DNA from: Daucus carota subsp. sativus
Taxonomy: Eukaryota; Streptophyta; Magnoliopsida; Apiales; Apiaceae
Assembly: GCF_001625215.2 (NCBI RefSeq)
Contig: NC_030381.2
Location: 5,977,131 to 6,041,130, forward strand
DNA: 64,000 nucleotides
Direction of reading: 5' to 3'
Shown here piece by piece: positions 34,120 to 46,708 of the stretch; position 1 is the first letter of the stretch, and each line of letters opens with the position of its first letter. A program made the translations under genes and the position numbers. The notes under the pieces were generated by a model. The model was not told the DNA's origin. It was given only the letters and a program-made list of their open reading frames with translations, and searched no databases.

Positions 34120-37100
34120 CTAGTCAAATTTGAAATCTGGAGGCGAGGTGCTGTCTGGAACTTGATTTTGTTCACTGTTGCTTTTCATTCCCTCTTTCAA
34201 CTACATATAAAAATGAAGACAGAGCAAATGTAAAATCAATATTCTTCCACATGCTGACATTCAGTATCTAAATAATTAATAATTATAACCAGCTCTTGAT
34301 ATAGCTGGTTGTAACTAGAGCCAATGTTACTCGGATTCGGCTCTGAGCCTGTGACAACTTGGATTCTACTACAAAAGTGTGAAGCATCTAGTAGCAACTT
34401 GATGGATCAGAGACACGAGTACGATGGAAAACTGAAAAATCTGGGTGACACTGTTTATAATAAAAACTTATAAGACCTGGAAGTGTATTACAAAATGGCT
34501 TTTGTGGGAACGTGACTGCCTTTTGGATCTTGATGATAACTTATCAGACATATGTATCTTTACTGAAGTATTACTTAGATTCAAATTTTTCAATGTAGTC
34601 GCTTGGGTGTTTGGCAGTAGAGTAAATGGCTAACCCTCCATTTAATGAGTCCCCTTCACTTCGGAAATGTCTATTCACCCATATATACAAGGACAACTTG
34701 TGCCAAACACTGCTAACAAGTTTGTAATCTTTCAATTAGAAAAGTTGTAGAAAATAGAAATGTACATCCCTATCTGCTCCAAACTGAAGATATGGAAGAA
34801 GTGATAACTAAAGTGGTGTTCAAAATGGAAAATGAAGATGTATAGGATATTACCTGGCGAAGGAGTCTCTTTTGACACCGGTAACCCTATATGATCAATA
34901 GTAAGAATTTTTAATCACCATCAGCCTTTTCATCTTAAAAAAATACATAAAATGACAATAAAACTAAAACATGCACCAACCTTGTCAGTTCCATAGATGT
35001 AGTCACAGTAAGTGAACACTGAAGCAAAGTTGCTCTGGCTTTGCCCACCGACGTAGTGATGATAATCATGGTAGTCTGCCCCACCATAAAACGGAATATA
35101 TTTTGTCAGAGTCCAAGGGATCTCATACCTGCTTATGACAAACCAGTAATTCCATTACTAAAGCTTTCTATTAGTCCTTTTGGTTTTACTACACAATGAG
35201 AATACACACTTGGCAATGAAAATCAATGAAATGATTGAAGAGCACCAGAAAGCATTTGCTATATAAATATCTCATACAATTATATATCTCTAAGCAATAC
35301 AAGAAAATATAAGAACAGCTGAACTGGATATGAAAAAATTAGAAAAGCAATAGCATATAATTATTCAAGACTTCAGATCACAACTAAGGATTCATATCAC
35401 AAATAATAATTTCCAGTTAACATTATAAGATTTTCTCAAGAAGTTGCTAATGTTTCTGAATCGCATGGAATATCCTTAGTATGTGAAGTTGAGAAGAAAG
35501 TTAGAATCCTTCCCATACAGACAAATAGTTGCAAGTACAACAGAAAATGAAAACATTGGTTGACAAAATAAATAAAATGAAAACATTCAATAAACAGCAT
35601 AGCCCATACATATTAAAACATTGATGGTCTTCAACATGTCTAACATTTCGTATAATACATACAAGTGATAGTGATCTTAACATGATTACAAGCAATAATG
35701 ACAAATTTTAGTTTTGAATTAATCTCCTGACATTTTTTGTATATGGCTAATCCTGAAATCTTCTTTAAATTTACGATTTAACCTATCGACAAACAAACCG
35801 CCTAGACTCAAACCTACACAGGCAGATTATCCTCGTCTCCCGGATTATAATCACCAAAAATATATGTGTATGTTGCTTATGATCTCAATAATGAATTAGT
35901 AGCACAATGGCGATAGCTATCCAACTCTGCCAGATCAACAATAACCAGTTAGCAACTTTCAATTCAGCATCTGGATGTATAGTAAGGCAGAGGGAGACAC
36001 TGGTCAGAGGTAAGAAATTAATTTTATTCCGTAAAGTGCTTATCTGAATAGAGGCTGATGTATACTCTACTGATGAGCATTAGTTAGAAAGCAGTATGAG
36101 CAACATGTGGAGGAAATTTTTCAGAGGTATAGGATCAGTTCTCCGGCTTCACTCTCCCTCTTCCTCTTACACCTATGTTATCAAATTATTAGCCGTCCTA
36201 CGTAGACTACACCTACACCAACTTACTTTCTTTTATCCCACACTGGACTGCCAATTTAAACCAAAGCATATCCCCAACTAGGCGGAATCGATCCCTCTTT
36301 CCGTCTAGCCAACTTCTTTACTAAAGGAAGTAAGTCTTAGTAAAAAGAAAAAGATCTTGATCAATGCAAGTGTCAAATTGTACATATTTACATTTTTCTT
36401 TTTCATTCTTTGGGCTCTACTCTCCTAAGAAACAAAATGCTAAGAATTTCGGACAAACAAATGGTTTCCAATGAAGAATAGGTTAAATTACAATAACTTT
36501 CTTAAAAAGTGTAGGAAAACACAATATACATTGGCATCTAAAGTCCTGAGAAAAATAGAATATACTTGAGAACAAATTACTCCGGGATTATAAGAACAAC
36601 TCTCAGCCTGAAATTGTAGTAGTTTTTCAGAGGTAACTATATGAGGCATTACCACACAAGGGTTTAACAATTTCGGTTGTTATTTTTTGATACGATAATA
36701 TCAGGTTTTTCTAGGCAACGACAATAAGATGTAAAAATATTTAACAGAGAATAGATGGAACAAAAAGGTACACTTTTAGCAAAATTCAACGTCAGAGATC
36801 CCACCAATTCTATTCACTTTATAAACATTCAATATAACTGCAGCTATCATTGGTATGATTTAGTCAATACAATCATAGCAAATAAATAACAATCATATAA
36901 AGCAAATGCTAATATAGTAGTAGGGTATAACAAAAGCATGCGTACCCGCTATGAGTCTCAATAGCCTCAACCTGCCTCAATGCAATCCATAACCAAAAGG
37001 TAATCATATGACCTGGAGCCATTGCGGGCCCAAGAAATGATGGAATCCCCAAAATCAAAACCTCAGCCCAATGTGCATACGGCGCAGCATATGATATAGG

Positions 37101-38073
37101 AGCAGTATATTCATGGTGCACCTTATGGATTTTTTCATACAGACCCCATTCAGTATGCAGAAACCTATGAATCCAGTAATTTGTATAATCCTCAACGATA
37201 AAATAAACAGTCAATTGAGCTATAATCTCGTAAATCGACGGCAAAGGTAAGCTTGTCCTTATTCCAATCATCTACAAAATAACAAATACCAATCCACATT
37301 CATATTATTAGAGCAAAACATCTAAATTTGAAAACAAAAAACCTGAAACTGCAAATAATAAAGAAAGCAATCTTTCTATCTTGATTCTAAAATTTAAACA
37401 GTCTATAATTAAGCAATACATCACAATGCAATACATCACAATTTGAAAACCATCAATAAACAATCTATTGATCAAATTCTCCATTCTTGAACACATAACA
37501 TTCATATAATTTACGCAAAATTCCAATAACCGAAAACCACCCACAAATGAAAATCCAATCTTAACATCACATTCTTGATGCTTAGACTAATTAAAACCAC
37601 CCACAAATAAAAATCCAATCTTAACATCACATTCTTGATTCTTAGACTAATTAAAACATTCATACAACTATAACAAAACACAGATCACCAAAATAACAAA
37701 ACCCGAAAACAAAAACCCAATCTTTCACCAAATTCTCAAATTCTACCTGAATTGAAGGGTAGGAAACCAGCTGAAGAGGACCCACAACAAGAATAAACAT
37801 CCTCATAACCTCCTTATAACACCCGAAAACCTCGGAGTAACTGAACTTAATCTTGGGCTGGATTTTATACACCTGAATGTTCTTGAACACGATCTCAAGA
37901 CCCACATAGTAAAGAGGCACAACAGTGAAGACAAGGAAGAGAAAGATGAGGTTGTGGCAGTAGAGAAAGTAATCAGATTTGGTGGCTGAGTATTTCAACC
38001 AAAGGGCTTCTGGGTATGTGAGGGCCCGGCCGAGGGAGGCCTCGGCGGCGGCCAAGGTGGTGTACGGCAGCAT
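34120..38073 (-). CDS. SMO1: methylsterol monooxygenase 1 (sterol C-4 methyl oxidase)
   Basis: There are five minus-strand exons: 38073-37747, 37271-36946, 35128-34981, 34886-34854 (only 33 bases) and 34200-34120, with consistent phases and GT-AG introns, giving 304 residues. The enzyme is an ER membrane di-iron oxidase that removes C-4 methyl groups in phytosterol synthesis. The His boxes are complete: HRFLH at 144-148, HKVHH at 158-162 and HDYHH at 238-242. FVV-rich hydrophobic segments precede and follow the boxes. PFYGGADYHDYHHYVGGQSQ and FASVFTYCDYIYGTDKGYR are strongly typical of plant SMO1 (4,4-dimethyl step) rather than SMO2. The start at 38073 sits after a GA/GT-rich leader. Length matches the family (about 300). 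Confidence 0.95.
37534..37653. repeat. 60-bp tandem duplication in SMO1 intron 1
   Basis: Two adjacent 60-base units containing AACCACCCACAAAT and ATCCAATCTTAACATCACAT differ at only two positions seen (ATGA/ATAA and GATG/GATT). This is a recent local duplication, away from both splice sites. Confidence 0.8.
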
Positions 38074-38329
38074 TGCGCGGCGGCGATCGGGAGTGTGAGT
38101 GTGAGTGTGTGTGTGTTTTGAGAGAGTGGTGGTTAAAATATGCGGGAAGAGGACATATAGCGTGATTTTTTTAAAAGGAGGTGCGAGAATAAAGCCTCCT
38201 AGTTAGACCCGTGCATTTCAGAGGATTTTATTTGTTTATTTTTTGTTGTATATTTCAGATTGGCTCGTTGAACTAAACTCAAGCCAAATTTGAACATAAT
38301 CGAATTGTTCATAAATTATTTTTAATTAA

Positions 38330-38522
38330 CGGTTTTTCTGTGGTGTGCCCATGGGCACACATTAAGCACAAAAATTGATGAATTTGGATGGTTTCTATTG
38401 GCTTAACCTTCTTTAATAATGATGCACCCCTGCATTTACACCAACCACACCAATCAAAACCCTCCAATTCTATAAATTTTAGTGCTTAACATGTGCCCAC
38501 GGGCACACACTAAACAAACCCT
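38330..38522. mobile_element. MITE with palindrome-bearing terminal repeats
   Basis: The same 8 bases, TTAATTAA, flank the element at 38322-38329 and 38523-38530. Terminal inverted repeats of about 50 bases carry TTAAGCAC(A/T)AAAATT. In the left repeat GTGTGCCCATGGGCACAC is itself a perfect palindrome; the right has a near copy with one changed base. It has no coding capacity. The superfamily is uncertain (hAT-like by target length). Confidence 0.75.
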
Positions 38523-38639
38523 TTAATTAATTATACTCAAACAATTCTCATTCATAAATGTAATTCATAATGTTACAAGTTATACCGTACCAACACCCAA
38601 CTGTCATTAAATATTCACACTTATATTGGGCTTGTTTGT

Positions 38640-40273
38640 TTGCCACTAAGCTCTGACTTCTACTTTTCTTAACTCGTTTGTATAAAAAAGTGAAAACACT
38701 TTTAACGAGTTGAGAATGATATTTTCTCTCTCAACTTCTACTTCTTTTCCAAACACGTTATTAACTTATTTACTTCTCACTACATCTTCATTTCTCTACT
38801 TTAAGCAAGAAGTCATTTCTTTTAAATTTGCTCAAACGACCTCATTAATTCATAAATAACTCTCACACATTTTTTACTCGAACAATCTCAATTTATAAAA
38901 TATATGATCTATAATTTTTATGTTGCATCCAAATTGATATCAAACTGTCACACTGTCCCTGCACTTGCACTCAAATGACAAGTAAACTTTTAGTCTTGTA
39001 TCTCATTTTATACTTCGTATCAAGTTTTCAGTGATAATAATAATAATATTAAATTTTAACAAATATATAAATTTTCAGAACTGAGTCCAAATTAACTAGA
39101 ACTCAATCCGATCCCAAACTAAACGAGTTAAGCTTGAGCGAAACAGGTGAAAAGCTCGACTTAAGCTTGTTTACAAATCAAAAAAAAAATCATGTTTAAA
39201 ATTGGATACTTTTAGTAACGAATGAAATTAAACTCCCTCATATTAGTGAAACTCAGAATTTTGTTTACAAACGATTTTGTTCGTTTACTCGCGGAAGAAA
39301 GTATGAGGGTGTTTGTCTGAACTTTTATGTCCGAATTTTGATTCATTTTTGAATTTAATAATGTATGTTTATGTAATAAGTTAGAAGTCAACCCAAAACT
39401 AAAAACAATTCACAATATGTTTAAAGTCATCAAAAATTGATAGATCAATATATTTATAATCAACTTACTTATTTAGCAAAAAAAACATAAAAAAAACTTA
39501 TTTTATTTAAAGATTTTCTTAATAAAATTCAATTTCAGCAATAAATAAATAAATTATTAAACTAATTTTTATTATTACTTCTTTAATAACTCATAATTTA
39601 TCTATAATATTAAATTAGTCAAATAAAATAATTTACATTAAAAACATATCGCATCAAGTCGTTGCACGATAACGTATAGATCATAATTTGTATGTATAGA
39701 CAGGGTTCTATACTTCTATGATCTATCTGATCATTTGTATCTTGAATTCTGGGTTTGAAAATGGACTTGTACAGAACAGGACTGTCCCGGGCTTTGGTTA
39801 CTTACGGGCCAATAGTAGTATTTATACCATCACTCCTTATGAAAGTTATCTCGTCTTTGTTCAAATATATTTGGATTATGAGAAGAAAAATATAAAATAT
39901 TCATATATGTTTTTTTAGTATTAAATATTAATGAGGTATTTAAAAATATTTAGTTTGTTAAAGTAATTACTTACTTTAATACACACACATGTAATATATA
40001 TTTCTTTTAATATATATTTTTTTTGAAAGATAAGCATTTTATTTTTAAAAAAGAAGTGACATATATTTTAAACATGAGATAAGGCAAATGAGATCTTAAT
40101 AGGTATGAAAGTTGAAACCCCAATACAAAGTAATAATAAGTTTTCTTCAAGAACTTTTTTTCTTTAAAAAATTTAATTTTATAATATTTCTTTTTCAGAT
40201 TCTATAAATATTATTGCAGGAAGACTCTTGTTTGTCTATATCTATATATAAAAAAATAACTATAGTAGCATAG
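38640..40273. other. intergenic DNA, partly old repeat
   Basis: 38640-38850 is related to 640-790, with CTTTAAGCAAGAAGTCA and CTCAAACGACC near its right side, and looks like a decayed MITE. 38850-40270 is AT-rich with no gene recognised. Confidence 0.4.
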
Positions 40274-40395
40274 GTGTTAGTTGTTTTTGTAAATCGATCT
40301 GCGAATAGTGTAGCTCATGAATTAGAAAAGGCTGTTTATTCTATGTCAGATCCTCAGGAATGGTTATATATACGATTATTTAAAAAAAAAAAAAA
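40274..40395 (+). mobile_element. LINE 3' end (RNase H C-terminus) with poly(A)
   Basis: From 40274 an open stretch translates as VLVVFVNRSANSVAHELEKA then VYSMSDPQEWLYI. This is the C-terminal RNase H signature of plant L1-type LINEs (RxxNxxAHxLA followed by SDPxEW). It ends in a run of A at 40382-40395. Only about 36 codons remain, so the copy is severely 5'-truncated. No target duplication was identified. Confidence 0.75.
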
Positions 40396-40659
40396 CTCTC
40401 TAAGAGTTATTTTATCTTAGCTATTGCAGGAAAATGATAGACTTCAATATCAGCTTTATTCCCAAAATTATGCAAGTCTAGACTAATTTGTCAAGACATA
40501 TGCATCTCCATGGATAAGAGGACAACAAAGTGTGCATATAAGAAGGGAAAAAGAAAAAGGAAACTTCTTAGCACCCAGCCACCAACTGAAGTCTTGTCTT
40601 TTATACGATTTAAATTATTTGAAATACTCACCTTTTAATTCATATTTTTATATATCATA

Positions 40660-41183
40660 GATTATAATATTACTAGTTTCCTTCTCTCTCTCAAAACCCT
40701 AGCCTCCCTAATCTCCGTTGAAGATTTTTGAAGGGGCTTCCATCGGTTTTCACCGGTGGAAAGCCCCAATTCCTTGTTTTCTGTGTTCTTGGTTTGAAAT
40801 CTTATTTCCTATTCAATAAGTTCTCAATTTATTTGGGTTTTGTTTGTCTCTCCTTCTTGTGAGAGTTGGTTTGTTTTGTTTCGGTGTGTTTTGATGTTCT
40901 TCATGACCGAGGTTATAGATCGGCATGATTTTCATGGGTTTGATTCAGATTTGAAGGTTATTATGGGATCGCATCTATGGTCGATTGTTCAGAACACTCA
41001 GATGAAAACCAATCAGATGGAAACAAGTGTGTATATTCAAATCATCTTCAAATCGCACGGTTGCCTCTCCAAGAAGGAAGGATTCAACAGCGATATTATT
41101 CAGCGTCTGTCCAATTTCGATTGTGTTTGTAGATGCCGTATGGCTTTTAATTAATGAATTGATTCCTTTTTATCAAAAAAAAA
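40660..41183 (+). mobile_element. short LINE-tailed retroposon, apparently with its own 5' end
   Basis: The unit starts with a pyrimidine-rich leader (TTCTCTCTCTCAAAACCCTA at about 40682) and ends TGATTCCTTTTTATC plus an A run of 11. About 23 bases beginning AATTCATAT flank it at 40637-40659 and 41184-41206 with two mismatches, as expected for a retroposon target duplication. It holds an open frame of 104 codons (40840-41154) without recognised similarity. A diverged, shorter copy lies at 46709-46936 with the same 3' end. It is probably a non-autonomous LINE derivative moved by LINE machinery. Confidence 0.65.
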
Positions 41184-41361
41184 AATTCATATATTTATAT
41201 ATGATACGTTCCAAGCTTTCCAAGAGGCCGCATGCATCTGATGCGAATGAGACCACCTGAATAACCGGATTAGACTCAAAGTTAAACTCATTATCTAGTA
41301 GATATATGAGATTGCAATTTTAATTTTTTGGCTAGGTATCAGGTATGAGATTTGAATCTTA

Positions 41362-41732
41362 AAGCATATCCAGTGTCGTTGGCTATAATCGCGGGTTAAA
41401 TTGGATCTATAAGACGTTATGTAAAATTTGCCGAACTTGTAAGACATTATGTTTCAATGATATTGGCTATATTGGTTGGTTATAATTTAAAAATAATATG
41501 TTATTAATATTTAAATTGTTATAAATAGAATATATCAGTTTAATATGGTAATAAATAATATGTAATCAGTGGGAAAGAGGAAAATAAATTGCGGGAGATG
41601 ACGTGAAATTCGCTACAGATCTGTAGCAGACTGTGGTTGGAGTTCTTATTTTTGTGAACATTGGCTATAAAATTTAATTTTGGAAAGCCACATGGACTTT
41701 TAGCTAAAGATTTGTGAGGGTCGGAAATGCTC
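41362..41732. mobile_element. Tourist/Harbinger-like MITE
   Basis: TTA flanks the element at 41359-41361 and 41733-41735. The ends AAGCATATCC and (inverted) GAGCATTTCC match the GAGCATCTCC type terminal repeat common in plant PIF/Harbinger MITEs. The 371-base interior has repeated TTGGCTATA motifs and codes for nothing. Confidence 0.65.
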
Positions 41733-42026
41733 TTAATTTCTCGTTCTTTTATATAAGTATTACCCTTTTTTATATAAGTTGTTTAATATATATACCTTTT
41801 AAGTATTATAAGTATTTGTATTATATTGTTACATTTTTTTATGTTTATTTAACATTTTTATAAACTAATTGTTGACCATATATATTTGTAAAGAAAATTA
41901 AAAAAAATAATTTTAATTTTTCTGGGAAAAAATCTAAAAACAAACAAATAAATATAAACTTAAATATAAATTAATATTTCTAAAAGGAGGTAAAAGTTCG
42001 TGGATCTCCAAGTGGCTTAGCAAGTA

Positions 42027-42263
42027 CTACCTCCATCCTAAATTAGATGAGCTAGTTGACTTTGGACACGTAATTTAAGGTGGATTGACCGACTAGCTCC
42101 AAAATTTATTTTTAAAATTATTCTTTTATAAACGAAAATTTCATATTTGAATTTTTATTTACAAAAACAAAATTTTAAAAATAAATAATGTAGTTATGCG
42201 GTCAATGGATTTTAAAGTGTGTGCCCGAAGTCAACGAACTCATCTAATTTGGGATGGAGGGAG
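42027..42263. mobile_element. Stowaway MITE, 237 bp (copy 2)
   Basis: TA lies at 42025-42026 and 42264-42265. The terminal repeats CTACCTCCATCCTAAATTAG and the inverse ending GGGATGGAGGGAG match the element at 17086-17322. The internal blocks (TTTGGACAC, GATTGACCG, GTCAATG, GTGCCC) follow in the same order and the length is identical. Confidence 0.85.
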
Positions 42264-43225
42264 TATATAAATGCATGGAATATGAAAACACTTGTATGAT
42301 GCATGCATGTCAATTATTTCTATCTTATAGAGGATACTTACTATACGACGGTACTAAAATTTTAACGGTCATACCCTGGTCGGCAATAATATAAAACTTA
42401 CAAAGGATCATCGGCCATGACCCAAAGTATTTAATCTTTTTTAATGCATAATGGATTTTTTTAAGTACTTATTTTGTAGCTTTTTGGTGGATGATAGGAC
42501 AGGATGTCCAAGTTTAATTAAACAACGGAGAACCAGGTTATTTGTTTAAACATAAAAAGGTGGGCGGTTAAGCGTGTACCTCAGCCGGGGACTAAATACT
42601 CGATAAAAAGTAAAAACACAATGGTCAATGGTTGATGTTTGGTAGGAGCAGATTTTAACGGCACCTTTGTTTTGTTGTTCCCGATTCGTGACGGTAACTC
42701 GTAGAAACTTACGTTTCAAGTTCTAAATCAGCTCGAAAGAAATATGAAATTTATCGTGCATTTGAGTCGACACATTTTATAATTTATTAAAATGGTAATA
42801 ATTTATAATTTGTATAAAATTTGTTGAAAATAGATACTAATACATTTTATAAATATATAGATTCTCTATTTTATATTTAAGGGTTAAGTATTTTGTATAA
42901 ATATTTTTGAATCTTTTTAAAATTATATTCCAATGTCAGAAAAATTATCATTATATATATGTATTAATAATGATCACGCTTAAATCTAAATTTGATTCAT
43001 GCATTTTTAGTATCTGAAGTTGTACCAAGACCATGTTGTTTGGTTAAAAAAATTGAAAAAACAAAAATATATTAAGTACGTAAAATATGTGTTTTTCATA
43101 TCCAAGTTGGTATCAAATAGGTGTTTGAGTAATTAATTTTTCATTTTCAGCGATGTTTATATCATTACAAATTGTTTATTAAGAATAAATTTGATAACTT
43201 ATACTTATATAAAAAAAATTATTTA
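42264..43225. other. intergenic DNA
   Basis: No gene, RNA or defined repeat was recognised. Confidence 0.4.
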
Positions 43226-44462
43226 GGTACTGTTTGAGGTTGCTGTTGCAGACAGTAACATCAGCTTTTTGCCGAAAAACAGGTTAAAAATTGTTTGGTA
43301 AATCTAAAAGCAGCTTTTTAGAACAACAGTCTGCAACATCAGCTAGGGGTGAACGGGTTGGGTTGGCCGGGTTAGTGGCAAAAATTCAATCCAACCCAAT
43401 TTAATCGGTTTATAAAAATTCGAACCCGTTAACCCTCAAAAATATTTCTAACCCAACCCTATTATTTATACGTCGGGTTGGGTCGGGTAGGGTCGGGTTT
43501 ATCGGGTTTTATCACTGTATCTTTGTCTAGAGAAGACGGAAGATGGATCATTTTGAAAGGCAGGTAAATCATTGTTTGTTGTAGTGTTTGGGAGTTGGGA
43601 CTCTGTTTAGTATGATGGTTCCAGTGGTTCCAGTGGCAGTGGGAGTAGAGGTGTTAAATTGAGAATTCCAGAGATATAGATGTACTAGTAGTAAAGTGTA
43701 GCATTTGCTTTTCAACTCCACTCTCTGCTATGGTGATTAACAAGTACAAAATAGATAAATAGATTTAAACTACTAGGCTACATACAGATTGTGATTAAAT
43801 AAACAAACACCTTGCATTTGCATAATAATCTAAAGATGGTTACGAACTATTATTAATAAATTTATCAATATTTACAAAGAAATTAACATAATAACAAGCT
43901 ATGAACTAGAAGCATAGAGAAATTAACATAAAAGTAGACTATGTTATTTTAAACGGGTTGGGTTGGATTGGGTGGGGGTTAAAAAATTAAAAACCTTGAC
44001 CCAACCCAATCTATTCGGGTTAATAAAAAACGAACCCAATTACTTTTCGGTTTGAAATGGTTCGATTTGGTCGGCCGAAATAAGGTGCGGGTTGGGTCGG
44101 TTTTGCGGGTTAAACGGTTTTTTGTTCACCCCTAACATCAGTTTTTTGTCGAAAAACAGGTGAAAAATTGTTTGGTAAATCTAAAAGCAGCTTTTCTGAA
44201 CAACAGTTTTTAACTGAAAAACTGCTTTTAGAAAAAGCAGGTTTTCCCATACTTTTGGAAAAAACCGATTTCAGCTTTTGTAGAAAGCTGTTACAAATTT
44301 AACTATAAACCTAATAAAAAATTATATTTTTTATATTATAACTCAAAATAAGCAAATATTGAAAAAGTTACCAAACAGTTATCTGATTTCTACGACAACA
44401 CTTTTTTTACCAGCATTTTTACGGACCGCACCACAATTTTTAATAGCACTCCAAAAAGACCC
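43226..44462. mobile_element. old element with internal 78-bp direct repeat, interrupted by a hAT MITE
   Basis: The ends GGTACTGTTTGAGGTTGCT and (inverted) GGGTCTTTTTGGAGTGCT are imperfect inverted repeats. Inside, a 78-base unit beginning ACATCAG and containing AATTGTTTGGTAAATCTAAA occurs twice, at 43258-43335 and starting at 43336 (continued after the insertion from 44143). The younger hAT element sits at the start of the second unit. The superfamily is unclear. Confidence 0.45.
43344..44134. mobile_element. hAT element, non-autonomous, GGGTTGGGTT subterminal repeats
   Basis: Terminal inverted repeats TAGGGGTGAAC and GTTCACCCCTA enclose 791 bases. The 8-base target duplication is ACATCAG plus C (43336-43343) or T (44135-44142). 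Subterminal runs of CGGGTTGGGTTGG on the left and the same or inverted motifs (ACCCAACCC) on the right fit plant hAT elements. No transposase frame remains. The middle (43520-43900) is unique-looking sequence. Confidence 0.8.
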
Positions 44463-44688
44463 TTAATCAATTTAATGACCATATTTCATGAGACAACGCA
44501 ACATGATAAATGAACGACACGGTGAAGCGTATCGATTCATACTTTCCTTTAAACGCAAACAATCCACTCCTTTACTCCTCACCCAACCAAACTTCCCCTG
44601 TTTTCACTCCTCCTCTCTTCTTTATTTCCGTGCATTCTGCTTTTTTTTTTCTTTCATTCATCACCACCATTTCTACTACACACTATAC

Positions 44689-46429
44689 ATGTCACTAACA
44701 CAAAGAGATCACCGCAAGAACCTCCCGATTAACCGGAAACTTAAACTACAACAACCATCTTTTCATCGACGTAACGCGACGCTTAGGCCTCGTAGATTAT
44801 TAAAATCGTCGCAGGTTCTTACGAGGTGCAACTCTGCTCCTTTACTTGGAAATGGTTTTTATAACGGTAACGGTAACGATAACAATTCTCGGAACGAGGA
44901 TCATCGAAGTTTGGCGTCGAGGTCAGAGTTGGGGATTTTTCGGCGGCAGACTTGTGTGGATATATTTTGTCCGGGGGAGAACTCGTTGCTTCAATCTCCG
45001 ACAAAATTTGAGGTAACGAGTTTTTACATGTTTTATAGTGTTTTGTCAGGTTCTGACAGTTTTATGCTGTTTGATTGGGGCTAATAATTTGGTTTAGTGA
45101 TGGTGATCATGGTAGCATATAAATTGGATTTATTGGGTATTTGTTTTAATTATAAAAATATATCATGATTAAGAATAATTGAGACTTGAGAGAGTACAAA
45201 TCAAAACAAGAATAAAATTTTCATAATCTACCAAATTATATATATCATTGCTCAGCTTTGAATAATACAATATTGAAAATGTGAAAAATATGTGAACGGA
45301 TTTTTTGATTTTTTCAGTATTGTCGAGTATAAACTGTTCTCACTTGAATTGCGTTAGGATCACGAAGTTAGGTGTCTAAGCAACTTTTGGGATTAGCTTA
45401 AGTTTGAATATTAATATTGCTGAACCCTCAAACCAGAACATAGTTTCAAATGAACATGATTATGTTTGTGTATATGGTTCAGACTCTGTAAAATGAGTAC
45501 ACATTGTTGGTAAATGCTGCTATGTGTATGAAACTGTAAAAATTTGGACCCAAACAGGGGTACAACAGAGATGCAAAAGTTGTGGTTAATGTTACAGTCG
45601 AGGGAAGTCCTGGACCAGTCCGGGCTATGCTGAAATTGGGATCAACGGTAGAAGAGACGATAAGGCTTGTGGTGAACAAGTATGGCGAAGAAGGCCGGAG
45701 TCCTCATCTTGATAAACGGGCTGCATCAAGCTTTGAATTGCATTCTTCACATTTCAGCCTTCAAAGTAAGCATTAATTTCAAAATTATAAGTATCCCCCG
45801 CTTTAGTTATCAAAAATTCTTACAGCATTGATTAGATTGGCCAGGTTTTTGAGATGCAGACATTTAATGAAGGCAACTGGTCCAGAACATACGAATGATA
45901 CCAGCGCAAAAACTTAGGGTTAAGTTGTCCAATATTTTTTGTCCGCTGAACATATGCTACTAACGTACGTATGTCAGGGACCTGGACCCTTTAATGAAAG
46001 CATAAATTCTGCATTCTTTTAACCATCCATATGTTCTGATTAATTTTGCCTAGTACTAGTAGTTAAAATTTAAGCATTTAAGTCTAGACCATCGATATGA
46101 AATTGTGAATTGTGCCTGGAGCCTAGTGTACTTCACTTTTGTGTATAAGAAGGAAAATCAACCTCTTTTGTTATAATGTAGGTTTAAATAAGTCGGATAT
46201 GATCGGGGAAGCAGGCAGCAGGAGCTTCTATCTTCGAAAGAGCAGTAGTGACAGGAGAGGAGACTCTGCATCTTCCTCGTTTATCCAGGACATTGTTTGT
46301 GTAAACGACGTTTCTCGTCCTCCTCACTTCCTTTTTCTCCCGGCCTTCATTTCTCGAAGGATCGATAAATTTATAAGAAGAACCAAAAAGCTCTGGAAAA
46401 TCATGGGATGCATGCCGAGCAGCGGATAA
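44689..46429 (+). CDS. DUF7054-type protein, copy 1
   Basis: There are three exons: 44689-45012, 45558-45765 and 46182-46429, joined phase 0 then phase 1, giving 259 residues. The N-terminal 108 residues are basic and disordered ([20 protein letters not shown]). Exon 2 encodes a compact ubiquitin-like fold matching my memory of the plant DUF7054 domain: [19 protein letters not shown], a Val/Glu-rich helix, then [12 protein letters not shown]. Exon 3 replaces the usual EEKLxxLGSRNFFLCPK ending with a diverged form ([14 protein letters not shown]) and ends in a basic tail with [13 protein letters not shown]. The function is unknown. The ATG at 44689 was chosen over in-frame upstream starts because the upstream part is T/C-rich and leader-like. 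A related gene follows on the same strand about 1.4 kb downstream. Confidence 0.78.
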
Positions 46430-46708
46430 TCTAACACCTTGAAATCGGATGACAGAAAGGTTGATCTATTATGTACAGTAGCAAAATATAGGAATAGCTC
46501 GACAGAAAGCCAAATTATATCACTAATAGTTGGTACTCTTTCAAATATCTTATATACATGTAGGCAAATTGTCTTCTGCTTTGATCACACAACAGTATTT
46601 GTAGAATGTGTGTAGTTAAGCAGGTGTAATTAGCATTTATGCTGTTGAATTTCAGTGGAATTATATATTACAATTATTTCCTTTATGGCGAATTACAAAA
46701 CATTTAAT

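Noticed and set aside
36260-36325. SINE candidate on the minus strand (TGGCTAGACGG and GATCGATTCCG as A and B boxes)
   Set aside because: The boxes are only about 18 bases apart, far too close for a tRNA-derived promoter, and no A tail or target duplication was found.
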